From: Actinomycetota bacterium
GTDB lineage: Bacteria; Actinomycetota; Thermoleophilia; Gaiellales; Gaiellaceae
Assembly: GCA_005885085.1 (NCBI GenBank)
Contig: VAXY01000060.1
Location: forward strand, 14,569-26,785
Reading direction: 5' to 3'
DNA: 12,217 nt
In this document: positions 6,038 through 12,217 of the stretch, in pieces
How the letters are laid out: each line of letters starts with the position of its first letter
Position numbering within the stretch: the stretch's first letter is position 1
Made by a program: the position numbers and the translations under genes
The notes under the pieces: model-generated
Seen by the model: the letters and a program-made list of their open reading frames with translations, nothing else
What the model was told of the DNA's origin: nothing
Databases searched by the model: none

Positions 6038-7047
6038 GTGGTCATTGTCCCTGTGGCATCGGAGTAAGCCGCGAGCGTCGCGTCGGTGACCGCGGCCCAC
6101 GAAAAGCGTGTGCGCGCCCGCTCGCGCGCGGCGGCTCCCAATCTGCTTCTCAGCTCGATGTCGGCGAGCAGTCGTTCCAGCGCGTCGCGCAGGGCGACCG
6201 GGTCGCGCGGCGGCACGACGAGACCCGTCTCTCCATCGACGACGAGGTCGCGCAGGCCACCGACACCGGTCGCGACGACCGGGCGCCCATGGGCCATCGC
6301 CTCGAGGCAAGCGACGCCGAACCCTTCGCGACGCGAGGGACACGCAACGACCGCGGCTCGCGCATAGAGCCGCTGCAGCTGGTCGTGCGGCACGAAGCCG
6401 AGTGCACCGGGCACGTGCGCGCGCAGCGGGCCGTCGCCCGCGACGACCAGGTTCATCCCGGCGGTCGCCCGGACGAGCTCCACGACGCCCTTCTCCGCCG
6501 ACAGCCGGCCCGCGTAGAGCACTTCCGGCGGGCTCGACTCTTCGCCAACCTCCGCCGGCAGATCGACGCCGCTCGGGATCACGCGCACGTCGGCGGCGCC
6601 CAGCGAGCGTGCGCTTTGCGCGAGCGCGGTCGACGCGGCGATGACGAGCCGCGCACCGCGCAGCACCCGGCGCGCCAGCAGAGGAAGGCGCCGGGCGAGC
6701 TCGACGTCGGTGCCCCAGACCTGCACGACGTAGGGCTTGCCGGTGCGCGAGGCGACCCAGCCGGCTGGAAGCCAGTGGGCGTGGAGCAGGTCGGCCTCGA
6801 CCCGCTGTGCGGCGCGCACGAAGCTCGCCAGGAGAGCAGGCACGCACAGCGCCAGCCACGGCCTGCGACGGAGATTGCCCATGATCCCGTACCCGTACGT
6901 CAGTCCGAACCCTCTGAATTGCTCGGGACCGACCACGCTGACCTCAACGCCTCGCGCGCGGACGTTGTCCACCGCAGCCGCGACAAATCGTCCGACCACG
7001 TCTCCGGGATGCCTTGGATACGACGTCGTCAGAACTGCGACCCGCAC
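6034..7047 (-). CDS. GT4 glycosyltransferase (GT-B fold), 337 aa
   Basis: A compact GT4 retaining glycosyltransferase. The N-terminal Rossmann half starts with RVAVLTTSYPRHPGD (2-16) and carries HAHW (89-92) and VQVWGTD (108-114). The C-terminal donor-binding half shows YAGRLSAEKGV (178-188, with the Arg181/Lys186 pair that binds the nucleotide-sugar phosphates), VVAGDGPL (201-208) and the EX7E motif Glu241...Glu249 in REGFGVACLEA. No membrane span; cytoplasmic or membrane-peripheral. GTG 7047 begins the first beta strand, and GAGGG three bases upstream overlaps the preceding stop codon, leaving a 6-bp gap to the SPOR-like gene. Its TGA overlaps the gmd start (GTGA), so it is coupled to the sugar-nucleotide genes. 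The substrate is unknown; a GDP-sugar made through Gmd is a reasonable guess, not evidence. Confidence 0.92.
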   Translation of the reverse strand: MRVAVLTTSYPRHPGDVVGRFVAAAVDNVRARGVEVSVVGPEQFRGFGLTYGYGIMGNLRRRPWLALCVPALLASFVRAAQRVEADLLHAHWLPAGWVASRTGKPYVVQVWGTDVELARRLPLLARRVLRGARLVIAASTALAQSARSLGAADVRVIPSGVDLPAEVGEESSPPEVLYAGRLSAEKGVVELVRATAGMNLVVAGDGPLRAHVPGALGFVPHDQLQRLYARAAVVACPSRREGFGVACLEAMAHGRPVVATGVGGLRDLVVDGETGLVVPPRDPVALRDALERLLADIELRSRLGAAARERARTRFSWAAVTDATLAAYSDATGTMTT

Positions 7048-7050
7048 GGA

Positions 7051-7055
7051 CCCTC
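7051..7055 (-). promoter_or_regulatory. Shine-Dalgarno site of the 337-aa GT4
   Basis: Coding-strand GAGGG begins inside the TGA stop of the SPOR-like gene and ends three bases before GTG 7047. The spacing is short but this is the only candidate, and it supports the GTG. Confidence 0.5.
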
Positions 7056-7407
7056 AGGGCGCCTGCTCGAGCATTGGGTGAAAACCGACTCTCTGCGCCT
7101 CGGCGATGAACTCCCGCCCGACCTCCAGACTCGGAATCCCGTGAAGCGTCACCTTGAACAAGCCGCATCCGTCCGACTCGACCTGAACGTTCTTGAACCC
7201 GGAGCGCGCAGCGCGTCGCTGCATCGATTCAGCCGCGGCGGTCGTCCCGAATCGCCCAAAGACGGCTTCGATGTTTTGGTCGCTCGTCGCCGGGCGGACG
7301 CAGTCTCCCCGGCTTGGAAATCGTGGCCCGCCGCCGCCGAGAACGACCAGCGGATAGCCGAGCGCGAACACCACCAGCACGATCCATGGGAGCAGGCGCC
7401 GACTCAT
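7054..7407 (-). CDS. Small single-span membrane protein with SPOR-like C-terminal domain, 117 aa
   Basis: I do not recognise a named family. Residues 6-24 form one hydrophobic span directly after MSRR, giving an N-in, C-out anchor. A glycine-rich linker follows (GGGG 24-27), then about 75 residues outside. The segment from about 46 to 113 reads as two beta-alpha-beta repeats (EAVFGRFGTTAAAESMQRRA, NVQVESDG, LFKVTLHGI, VGREFIAEAQRVGF), the layout of SPOR domains that bind denuded peptidoglycan glycans; this is an inference from pattern only. Cys36 and Cys81 lie outside and could form a disulfide. The ATG at 7407 overlaps the upstream membrane glycosyltransferase stop as ATGA. The frame is open farther upstream, but that part is arginine-rich noise overlapping the other gene. 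It may anchor or organise the export/assembly complex at the wall. Real gene: likely; function: unknown. Confidence 0.75.
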   Translation of the reverse strand: MSRRLLPWIVLVVFALGYPLVVLGGGGPRFPSRGDCVRPATSDQNIEAVFGRFGTTAAAESMQRRAARSGFKNVQVESDGCGLFKVTLHGIPSLEVGREFIAEAQRVGFHPMLEQAP

Positions 7408-7697
7408 CGCACGGCCCGTCCTGTTCGAGCGGGCCAGGCGGCACCGAGCAACAACGGAACGACTGCGGTCGCTGCAAAGCTCAGTGAGCCGGTGAGCCGC
7501 GGCATCGGGTTCAACGAAGCCTCCTTCGTGATCGGAAGGCTCGGGAACGCCCACGTCGTCCAGGTGAAAGCGGCGACTGCTAGCGCGAAGAGGAGTAAGG
7601 CGTAGAAACCGAGCTGCCGTCTGCGCGCCAGGAGGGCCGCGGCGATCGCGACGAGTGCGAGCGGGGCGACGACGAGGTGAGGCGTAACGATGGCCAC
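7404..7697 (-). pseudogene. Displaced 3' end of the frameshifted GT-C-like membrane protein, up to 97 codons
   Basis: This frame carries the missing C-terminus of the gene at 7580-8743. From VTPHLVVAPLALVAIAAALL it shows one membrane span, then ARRRQLGFYALLLFALAVAA with a second, a TWAFPSLPITKEASLNPMPR extracellular-looking loop, and a final span FAATAVVPLLLGAAW with a basic cytoplasmic tail. Hydropathy of this kind would not be expected of a shadow frame, while the upstream protein's own frame turns into serine/arginine-rich nonsense over the same bases. The left boundary given is a GTG in this frame; I doubt it is a true start. The TGA overlaps the SPOR-like gene start as ATGA, which is the same junction style as the rest of the operon and confirms this as the true 3' end of the original gene. 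See the companion entry for the break. Confidence 0.7.
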
Positions 7698-8743
7698 GCG
7701 CGATCCGCGTGGCTGAACAAGCCCGTTCCCCCTGCCTCCGGCCCTCCGCCCGGAAGATTGCGGACCGCGAGCAGCACGCGCCACGGGACGGTGAGAGCGA
7801 GCGCAACGCCGGTCGCCAAGAGCAACCGCGGCCAGACGGCGCGCGCACGCTGCACGGACACGGCAAGGGCCGAGAGCACGATGCAGCCGGCGAGCAGATA
7901 TCCCTCCCGCTTCGTCGACATCGCCGCGCCGAGCAGCACGGCGGCTGCCGCCACCTGCCACCCTCTCTGCTCGACGAGCCAGAGTCCCACGAGGAGAGCA
8001 GCGAGCGCGATCAGTTCGTCGAGGAGAAAGTCGCCCTCGGCCTGCAGTCCGTACCGCAGCACGTGTGGGGTTACAAGCAGGAGCAGGATCGGAGGCCAGA
8101 GCAGAAGCGCATGCACCCGACCGCTGAGAAGGCCGACGACTGCAGCTACGAACCCCGCGAGGAAGAACCAAAATTGCAGATGCAGCGTCACGACGTCCGG
8201 CGCGCCCATGAAATGGAAGCTCGCAGCCTCGAAGGCTGGGACAAGTGGCGGGTAGGACGAGCCCGGCAACTCGGCGAAGAACTGATGGTCGAGGCCGCCG
8301 AAGAAGTAGATCGCCTTTGCCTTGGGAACCCAGAACGCCCAGCCGTCGAATTCGTACAGCCCGGCGAGGCGCCCTGAGCGGAAGAGGGCCTCGCCGTACA
8401 CGATCGCAAGACCCCCAAAGGCGGCGCCGGCCAACGAGATCCGGCGCAGGGTCAGCTTCGTTCCGGGGGCGGGCCTCCGCAAGACGTGACCGGTGAGAAG
8501 CCCGGCCCCCGCCAGCGCAGCCTCGGTGACGAGGATCGCCGGCAAGGAGAGAGAAAGCCCGACGACCAGCTCGAGCACGAAGACAACGCCCGTGAGCGCG
8601 ACGCCCAGCATGTAGGCCAGGCCCGCGAGCCTCAGCGCCTCGTTCCAGGACCGTAAGCCCCGTAGCGCATAGAGAGTGGTACCTCCGACAGCGAGCAAGA
8701 CGAGGTTCAGCGCAACGAGGCCGACGAGCGAGTGTGCGCTCAT
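7580..8743 (-). CDS. GT-C-like multispan membrane glycosyltransferase, frameshifted; 5' part, 387 codons
   Basis: An integral membrane protein with many hydrophobic spans, for example about 6-25, 41-63, 66-85, 102-118, 189-205, 211-226, 243-257, 264-276, 283-297 and 306-320. The large first extracellular loop has LYEFDGWAFWVPKAKAIYFF (129-148) and SYPPLVP (163-169), the kind of acidic loop and Tyr-Pro-Pro motif found in GT-C enzymes that use polyprenyl-phosphate sugars; assignment to a CAZy family is not possible by eye. The ATG at 8743 overlaps the upstream stop as ATGA. After about WPSLR (residue 354) the frame becomes low-hydrophobicity Ser/Arg sequence until a stop at 7580, while the true C-terminus continues in the neighbouring frame to 7404. 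One missing base restores a 446-aa protein. It may be a sequencing/assembly indel or a genuine inactivating mutation. Confidence 0.78.
   Translation of the reverse strand: MSAHSLVGLVALNLVLLAVGGTTLYALRGLRSWNEALRLAGLAYMLGVALTGVVFVLELVVGLSLSLPAILVTEAALAGAGLLTGHVLRRPAPGTKLTLRRISLAGAAFGGLAIVYGEALFRSGRLAGLYEFDGWAFWVPKAKAIYFFGGLDHQFFAELPGSSYPPLVPAFEAASFHFMGAPDVVTLHLQFWFFLAGFVAAVVGLLSGRVHALLLWPPILLLLVTPHVLRYGLQAEGDFLLDELIALAALLVGLWLVEQRGWQVAAAAVLLGAAMSTKREGYLLAGCIVLSALAVSVQRARAVWPRLLLATGVALALTVPWRVLLAVRNLPGGGPEAGGTGLFSHADRAWPSLRLTSSSPRSHSSRSPRPSWRADGSSVSTPYSSSR
7680..7735 (-). other. Probable frameshift zone (one base missing or two extra)
   Basis: Between these bases the sensible reading passes from the frame of the 5' part (HADRAWPSLR) to the frame of the 3' part (TPHLVVAPL). 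The direction of the switch needs one added base or two removed. A run of five G on the coding strand (7728-7732 as C on the plus strand) lies at the right edge; six G here would restore the frame directly. The good-looking DRAWPSLR stretch beyond it argues that the break could instead be nearer 7680. Confidence 0.6.
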
Positions 8744-9198
8744 CGCAGCTGCCCGATCGAGATCCCGTTGTCGTCGTGCCAACGAACGACGTACACCCCG
8801 CCGAGGTCTGAGGTATCGCACCCGTAACAGATGATCCACCGCGCATCCGGTCGGGGACGGCGCGGCATGAGGAAGTAGCGAAACCAGTCGCCGACGTACT
8901 TCTCGGTGAGCTCGGTGCGTACCCGCAGCCGCTGCCCGGACACAAGCCGGTAGGCCGCCGACACTGGAATCAAGCTACGCGCCTCGTACGCAGCGGCTTG
9001 GTCGACGATGACGCTGTTTCCCCCGGCGATCTCACGATCGTCAAACGAAAGCGAGCTGTTGCTCGAGGCCGTCTGCCCGAGCTGTGACAGAGCCTTGTAG
9101 TAATGGATGGCTCCGACGCCGAGCGCCAGCGCGACGCCGACCAGGACGACGCTCGAGGCCGTGTCGTTGCGAAGCCGCTTTCTGGCCGACGTGATCAT
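8740..9198 (-). CDS. Single-span membrane-anchored protein with extracytoplasmic domain, 152 aa, unknown function
   Basis: No named family recognised. A short basic N-terminus (SARKRLRN) is followed by one hydrophobic span at about 16-32, giving N-in topology. The outside part has a Ser/Asn-rich stretch (44-51), then ARSLIPVSAAYRLVSG (73-88), WFRYFLMPRRPRPDARW (105-121), ICYGCD (123-128, two cysteines) and a final beta-like run GGVYVVRWHDDNGISIGQLR. The pattern 'SLIP-x-x-A-Y...YFLMPRR...W-I-x-YG' resembles the soluble tails at the C-terminus of some actinobacterial GT-C membrane glycosyltransferases, so it may be a split-off periplasmic domain that works with the next gene; this is inference. 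The ATG at 9198 overlaps the O-antigen ligase stop (ATGA), and its own stop overlaps the next start (ATGA). Upstream in-frame sequence is arginine/alanine-rich shadow of the ligase gene. Confidence 0.75.
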   Translation of the reverse strand: MITSARKRLRNDTASSVVLVGVALALGVGAIHYYKALSQLGQTASSNSSLSFDDREIAGGNSVIVDQAAAYEARSLIPVSAAYRLVSGQRLRVRTELTEKYVGDWFRYFLMPRRPRPDARWIICYGCDTSDLGGVYVVRWHDDNGISIGQLR

Positions 9199-10499
9199 GG
9201 CTCGGGCCGAGCGGCGAACGCCAGCGGCAGCGCGAGGATGAGCACTGCGAACGCGTAGAAGTAATAGAACTGCATCGTCAGGTAGAAAAGGTTGGCGGCC
9301 ATCGTGCCCGCGAGGGCGGCCGTCATGCCCCACGCGAGCGGTCTGATGCGTGCCGCGGCGGCGACTCCCTCCGCAGCGAGCCGCCGGCCAAGTGCACGCG
9401 CCGCACGCAGCCGAACGAACAGGTAGCGCAGGAAGACGAAGAACGCCACCGCGCCGACGAGCCCGGTCTCGACGATCAGGGCGACGTAGAAGGAGTGCGG
9501 CCCCCAGTTCGACTTGCCGGTGACGAATTCGTAGTAGACCGAGAAGGTATTCAGCCCGAGCCCGAACAGCGGATGCGAGTGCAGGATCTGCGGGACGAAG
9601 TCGTACACCGCGAAGTGTGCGCTCTCCGAGCGGCCGCTCGTCTGCAGCCGCGACCGCACGAGCACGTCGAAGTAGTGGCGCCGCTCCCAGACGATCACGA
9701 ACAAGAGCGCTACCAATGCTCCGAGCGGCACGAGCAGCGCACGCGAGGTCAGCCGTGAGCGATACGGCACGGCGAGGATCAGCAGCCCGACCGCGATCCC
9801 GAGCAGCCCGCTGCGCGACAGCGTCGCGAGCTGGACGAGGAAGAGGAACGCCAGCACGATGGCCAGCGGCACCCGCAGCCGATGACCACGCTCGAGGCGC
9901 AGATAGAGCGGCAGGAGCATCAGCAGCGGCACGCAGAGCATCACGGCGAGGTGGTTCGGGTCGCCGGTCAGCGCATTCGGCCGGTAGACAGTCGTGCCGC
10001 CGATCGCGCCGTAGACGTTGATCGAGCTTGCGCCGCCGGTCAGCGGCGCCAGCAGCTGGTGGTCGAGGTTCACGCCCGCCCGCGCGGCGAGCAGCTGCAG
10101 CACGCCGTAGACGCCGTTCGCGATCAGCCCGAGCGTCAGCGCCGCGACCGCGCGCCAGTAGAACACGAGCGACCGTCGCGCCAGGTAGGAAACGCCCGCT
10201 GCGAGGAACAGGAAGTGCAGGACGAACTTCACCATTCCCTTGCCCCACTGGTCGAGCGACTGCTTCGTCTCGATGTTGAAGAAGCCGACGAGGTAGATCA
10301 CGAGCAGCGCGGCGAAGATCGCGAGCACCATCCCGGTCGCGCGCGGGAAGCGCGTCCCGCCCCACTCGAACGCGAACGCGATCAGGAACAGGATCGTGAG
10401 CACGTCTGCGATGCCGACGGCCCCGGCGACGTTCCACTGCACCTTCTCCCAGGTGACGCAGAACAGCGTCGCCAAGAAGAGCGCACCGCTGATCCTCAC
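9195..10499 (-). CDS. O-antigen ligase / Wzy polymerase-type membrane protein, 434 aa
   Basis: A polytopic protein with about ten to twelve hydrophobic segments from residue 5 to 430. A larger extracytoplasmic loop lies at about 271-345, where Wzy_C-family proteins keep their functional motifs. That loop holds HSHPLFGLGLNTFSVYYEF (307-325) and PHSFYVALIVETGLVGAVAF (334-353), the signature 'HP-x-x-G-x-G-x-N...PH-x-x-Y...ETG-x-x-G' of the O-antigen ligase/polymerase superfamily. SRSG (228-231) in the span before it is also typical. It should join or polymerise lipid-linked glycan units on the outer face of the membrane. Ligase and polymerase cannot be told apart from sequence. GTG 10499 is chosen because GAGG sits six bases upstream and it overlaps the GT4 stop as GTGA. 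The long in-frame extension upstream of it is out-of-frame GT4 sequence. Confidence 0.88.
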   Translation of the reverse strand: MRISGALFLATLFCVTWEKVQWNVAGAVGIADVLTILFLIAFAFEWGGTRFPRATGMVLAIFAALLVIYLVGFFNIETKQSLDQWGKGMVKFVLHFLFLAAGVSYLARRSLVFYWRAVAALTLGLIANGVYGVLQLLAARAGVNLDHQLLAPLTGGASSINVYGAIGGTTVYRPNALTGDPNHLAVMLCVPLLMLLPLYLRLERGHRLRVPLAIVLAFLFLVQLATLSRSGLLGIAVGLLILAVPYRSRLTSRALLVPLGALVALLFVIVWERRHYFDVLVRSRLQTSGRSESAHFAVYDFVPQILHSHPLFGLGLNTFSVYYEFVTGKSNWGPHSFYVALIVETGLVGAVAFFVFLRYLFVRLRAARALGRRLAAEGVAAAARIRPLAWGMTAALAGTMAANLFYLTMQFYYFYAFAVLILALPLAFAARPEP

Positions 10500-11746
10500 G
10501 CGAGGCCTCGCAGCACCTCGGCCAGCTCCTCGATCCGCGCGCCGCGGCCCAGCCGCTCGCGGTCTTCCGCCGAGAGCACCGTGCCGTCGAGTTTGCCGGT
10601 CGCCCAGCGTGCGTGCAGCTCGGTGAGCGCCCGGGTCAGCGCCGGGACGTCGTCCGGCGCCGCCACGATCCCGGCGCCCGTTTCGCGGATCAGCTCGGCG
10701 GCGGCGCCCTCCGGCGGCACGGCGGCGAGGATCGGACGCTCCGCCGCGAGGTACTCGAAGACCTTCCCGGACAGTACGCCCTGACCGCGCCCGCCCGCCT
10801 CGGGGATGAGCAGGAGCAACGCGTCGGAGTCGCGCTGCAGGGCGAGCGACTCGCGCCTCGGAACGTAGGGATGCAGCTCCAGCCGCGGCCCGAGGGGGAG
10901 CGACTCCGCCCACTCGCGGTCGGCAACCCGGAAGTCGCCGACGAAACGCGCGACGACGTCCTTCAGGCCGGAGTCGGCCAAGGCCGAGAGGAACGGCCGC
11001 GGATCCCGCTTGCCGAAGAAGCTGCCCGTGTGCGTGATCCGAAAGCGGTCGCCGCGCCGGTAGTCGAGGCCGGCGAAATCGTCGAAGTCAGCGCCGTTGA
11101 GAATGGTCGTGACGACGCCGCTCGGATGGAGCGTCAGCGCCTCCTCCGCGATCGCGTCGGACGCTGCGACGATCACGTCCGCCTGCCGCGCCACGAGCCT
11201 CGCCACCGACGCGCTGACCTTCTCCTTCGCGCGCACGGCCGCATGCTCGACGCGCCGATGCGGGTGGGTGGCGATCGAGTCACGGAGGTCCGCGACCCAG
11301 CGCACCCCCGTCGTGCGCTTGACCGCCGCTCCGATCAGGTGCACGGAGTTCGGCGGGGAAGTCGTCAGCACGACGTCGATGCCCTCGGACCTCACGATCC
11401 GCACCGCCGCCGGAATCGCGGTCAGGTTCCAGGCGACGTTCTCGTCCGGCACGAGCACGCGGCGCGAGAGCGAGCGTGCCTGCCGCGAGAGGCGGTCGAG
11501 ACCGCGCCGGCCGTGCAGCTCGTCTCCGAGCCTGCGGGCCCGGGGGCCGAGGTAGCGGGCGCGGTGGATCCACGCCTGCGTCGGCGGCGTGAGCTGGGGA
11601 TCCATGTGCAGCCACTTCGGGTCGTGCGGCGCGAGCACGTGCGTCTCGATCCCGTGCGCCGGCAGGTGCGTCGCGAACTTCAACGGACGCTGGACTCCGC
11701 CGCCGCCCGCCGGCGGGAAGTACATCGTCACGAGCAGGAGTTTCAC
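10496..11746 (-). CDS. GT4 glycosyltransferase (WbuB/exopolysaccharide type), 416 aa
   Basis: GT-B fold. The acceptor half starts KLLLVTMYFPPAGGGGVQR (2-20), the glycine-rich loop common to GT4, then DVVLTTSPPNSVHLIG (124-139) and VADLRDSIA (151-159), a 'D-L-R-D' segment that marks the exopolysaccharide/WbuB-like branch. The donor half has ILNGADFDDF (215-224), ITHTGSFFGKRDP (237-249) and GKVFEYLAAERPILA (327-341), where Glu331 fills the usual GT4 acidic site. No membrane span. GTG 11746 is preferred because it begins the first beta strand directly and overlaps the upstream stop as GTGA; the in-frame extension to 11797 adds 17 residues of no clear value. It likely adds one sugar of the repeat unit on the cytoplasmic side. 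Donor and acceptor are unknown. Confidence 0.9.
   Translation of the reverse strand: MKLLLVTMYFPPAGGGGVQRPLKFATHLPAHGIETHVLAPHDPKWLHMDPQLTPPTQAWIHRARYLGPRARRLGDELHGRRGLDRLSRQARSLSRRVLVPDENVAWNLTAIPAAVRIVRSEGIDVVLTTSPPNSVHLIGAAVKRTTGVRWVADLRDSIATHPHRRVEHAAVRAKEKVSASVARLVARQADVIVAASDAIAEEALTLHPSGVVTTILNGADFDDFAGLDYRRGDRFRITHTGSFFGKRDPRPFLSALADSGLKDVVARFVGDFRVADREWAESLPLGPRLELHPYVPRRESLALQRDSDALLLLIPEAGGRGQGVLSGKVFEYLAAERPILAAVPPEGAAAELIRETGAGIVAAPDDVPALTRALTELHARWATGKLDGTVLSAEDRERLGRGARIEELAEVLRGLA
10506..10509 (-). promoter_or_regulatory. Shine-Dalgarno site of the O-antigen ligase-type gene
   Basis: Coding-strand GAGG, with six bases (CCTCGC) before GTG 10499, within the last codons of the GT4 gene. 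It decides the GTG start over any farther-upstream choice. Confidence 0.55.
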
Positions 11747-12217
11747 GCGGGGCGATGGTAGAGGGCATAGCGCGCGTCCTGGTACGTCAACGGCCACGTC
11801 GGCCTGAGCTGGAAACGGTCTTTGTCGACGACCAGCCAGTCCGCGTGGTACCGGTCGAGGATCGCGACGTTGCCCGTGCCGAAGAAGCGGTTGACCGACA
11901 GGCGGCGGCGGTACGGAGCGTTCGCGGTGGTGTCCGCAACGTGGGCGGGCGGCGCTGCCGCGACGTAGACGGGGACGAAACCCTCGATCCGGTAGCTCGT
12001 CTCCAGGTCGGAGAAGACGATCGCGCGGTCGGGCACGTCGCGCCGCAGCGCAGTCAGCAGCCCGGGCGTGAGCGCGTGCGGATCCCTTGCCGAGGCCGGG
12101 CTCCAGTGCCAGAGACCGTGCACGGCAATCGGGACGCTGAAGAGGACGACGGCAGCAGCCGCGAGCCAGCCACGCGCATCGATTCGTCGGCCGAGGAAAA
12201 GACCGACGACCACCGCG
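11743..12217 (-). CDS. C-terminal part of a membrane protein with extracytoplasmic tail (probable GT-C/GT39-like), 5' end outside window
   Basis: The frame is open to the right edge, so the gene runs out of the window; only about 157 residues are seen. A hydrophobic span follows a short basic loop (LGRRIDARGWLAAAAVVLFS), and then about 120 hydrophilic residues without further spans. The tail carries LLTALRRDVPDRAIVFSD, APPAHVAD, RRLSVNRFFGTG and YHADWLVVDKD. 'P-x-x-A-I-V-F-S-D' followed by 'Y-x-A-D-W-L-V-V' is the style of the soluble C-terminal domains of bacterial membrane glycosyltransferases, but I cannot name the family with certainty. Its TGA overlaps the next gene as GTGA, so it belongs to the same operon. 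A GTG at 12213 lies inside the span region and is probably an internal Val, not the start. Confidence 0.7.
   Translation of the reverse strand, partial: AVVVGLFLGRRIDARGWLAAAAVVLFSVPIAVHGLWHWSPASARDPHALTPGLLTALRRDVPDRAIVFSDLETSYRIEGFVPVYVAAAPPAHVADTTANAPYRRRLSVNRFFGTGNVAILDRYHADWLVVDKDRFQLRPTWPLTYQDARYALYHRPA

Noticed and set aside
6038..6859. Long in-frame N-terminal extension of Gmd
   Set aside because: Shadow of the GT4 gene; GTG 6037 starts the Rossmann fold and has the GTGA overlap.
6289..7605. 438-codon open frame on the plus strand opposite the GT4 and SPOR-like genes
   Set aside because: Low-complexity, His/Arg/Ala-rich translation with no domain; the opposite strand has strong GT4 motifs.
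7680..7735. Programmed -1 ribosomal frameshift to join the two parts of the GT-C-like gene
   Set aside because: The direction fits, but no canonical X-XXY-YYZ heptamer in the right phase and no evident downstream structure; a simple indel is more economical.
10613..11761. 382-codon plus-strand open frame opposite the GT4
   Set aside because: Same antisense-shadow pattern; Arg/Glu/Val-rich and without motifs.
1..12217. CRISPR array, tRNA, rRNA, IS element or att site
   Set aside because: No regularly spaced repeats, RNA-gene signatures, transposase motifs or terminal inverted repeats were seen; the DNA is coding almost throughout.

Overview
This is a high-GC stretch coding almost wall to wall: GTG starts are common, four-base gene overlaps are routine, and the largest space between genes is 46 bp. 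The protein style and base composition suggest a high-GC actinobacterium, perhaps a deep-branching soil lineage such as Thermoleophilia. That placement is an inference from style; no taxonomic marker gene is present. The window sits inside a surface-polysaccharide biosynthesis locus. I see no rRNA, tRNA, CRISPR array, insertion sequence or gene-free stretch over 300 bases.

Left end, plus strand (1-1242): the C-terminal part of a family 2 glycosyltransferase whose start lies outside the window, overlapped by 8 bp by a small PAPS-dependent sulfotransferase. This pair converges on the minus-strand cluster with a 12-bp overlap of the two 3' ends (1231-1242).

Minus strand (1231-12217), in transcription order from right to left: the C-terminus of a membrane glycosyltransferase-like protein; a GT4 glycosyltransferase; an O-antigen ligase/Wzy-type membrane protein; a 152-aa single-span membrane protein; a GT-C-like multispan membrane glycosyltransferase broken by a frameshift; a 117-aa single-span protein with a SPOR-like tail; a second GT4; a GDP-mannose 4,6-dehydratase; a NeuB-type nonulosonic acid synthase with SAF domain; a stand-alone KdsC/NeuA-tail-type HAD phosphatase; a GT2 with an extra N-terminal domain; and a PtmA-like short-chain dehydrogenase. 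Nine of the eleven junctions are ATGA or GTGA four-base overlaps, so this looks like one long, translationally coupled operon. Its promoter must lie right of the window or inside coding sequence.

How they may work together (inference): NeuB, the HAD phosphatase and perhaps the SDR supply a nonulosonic acid (KDN-, sialic- or legionaminic-like). Gmd supplies a GDP-6-deoxy-4-keto-hexose. The GT2 and GT4 enzymes assemble an oligosaccharide, and the multispan proteins polymerise, ligate or decorate it outside the membrane. The sulfotransferase may sulfate it. The CMP-nonulosonate synthetase, the enzyme acting after Gmd, the flippase and the initiating transferase are not in the window. The points most worth a second look are the frameshifted membrane glycosyltransferase, the NeuB/stand-alone HAD pairing, the GT2 with a GT-B-like N-terminal domain that is related to the plus-strand GT2, and the two small membrane-anchored proteins embedded among the assembly genes.
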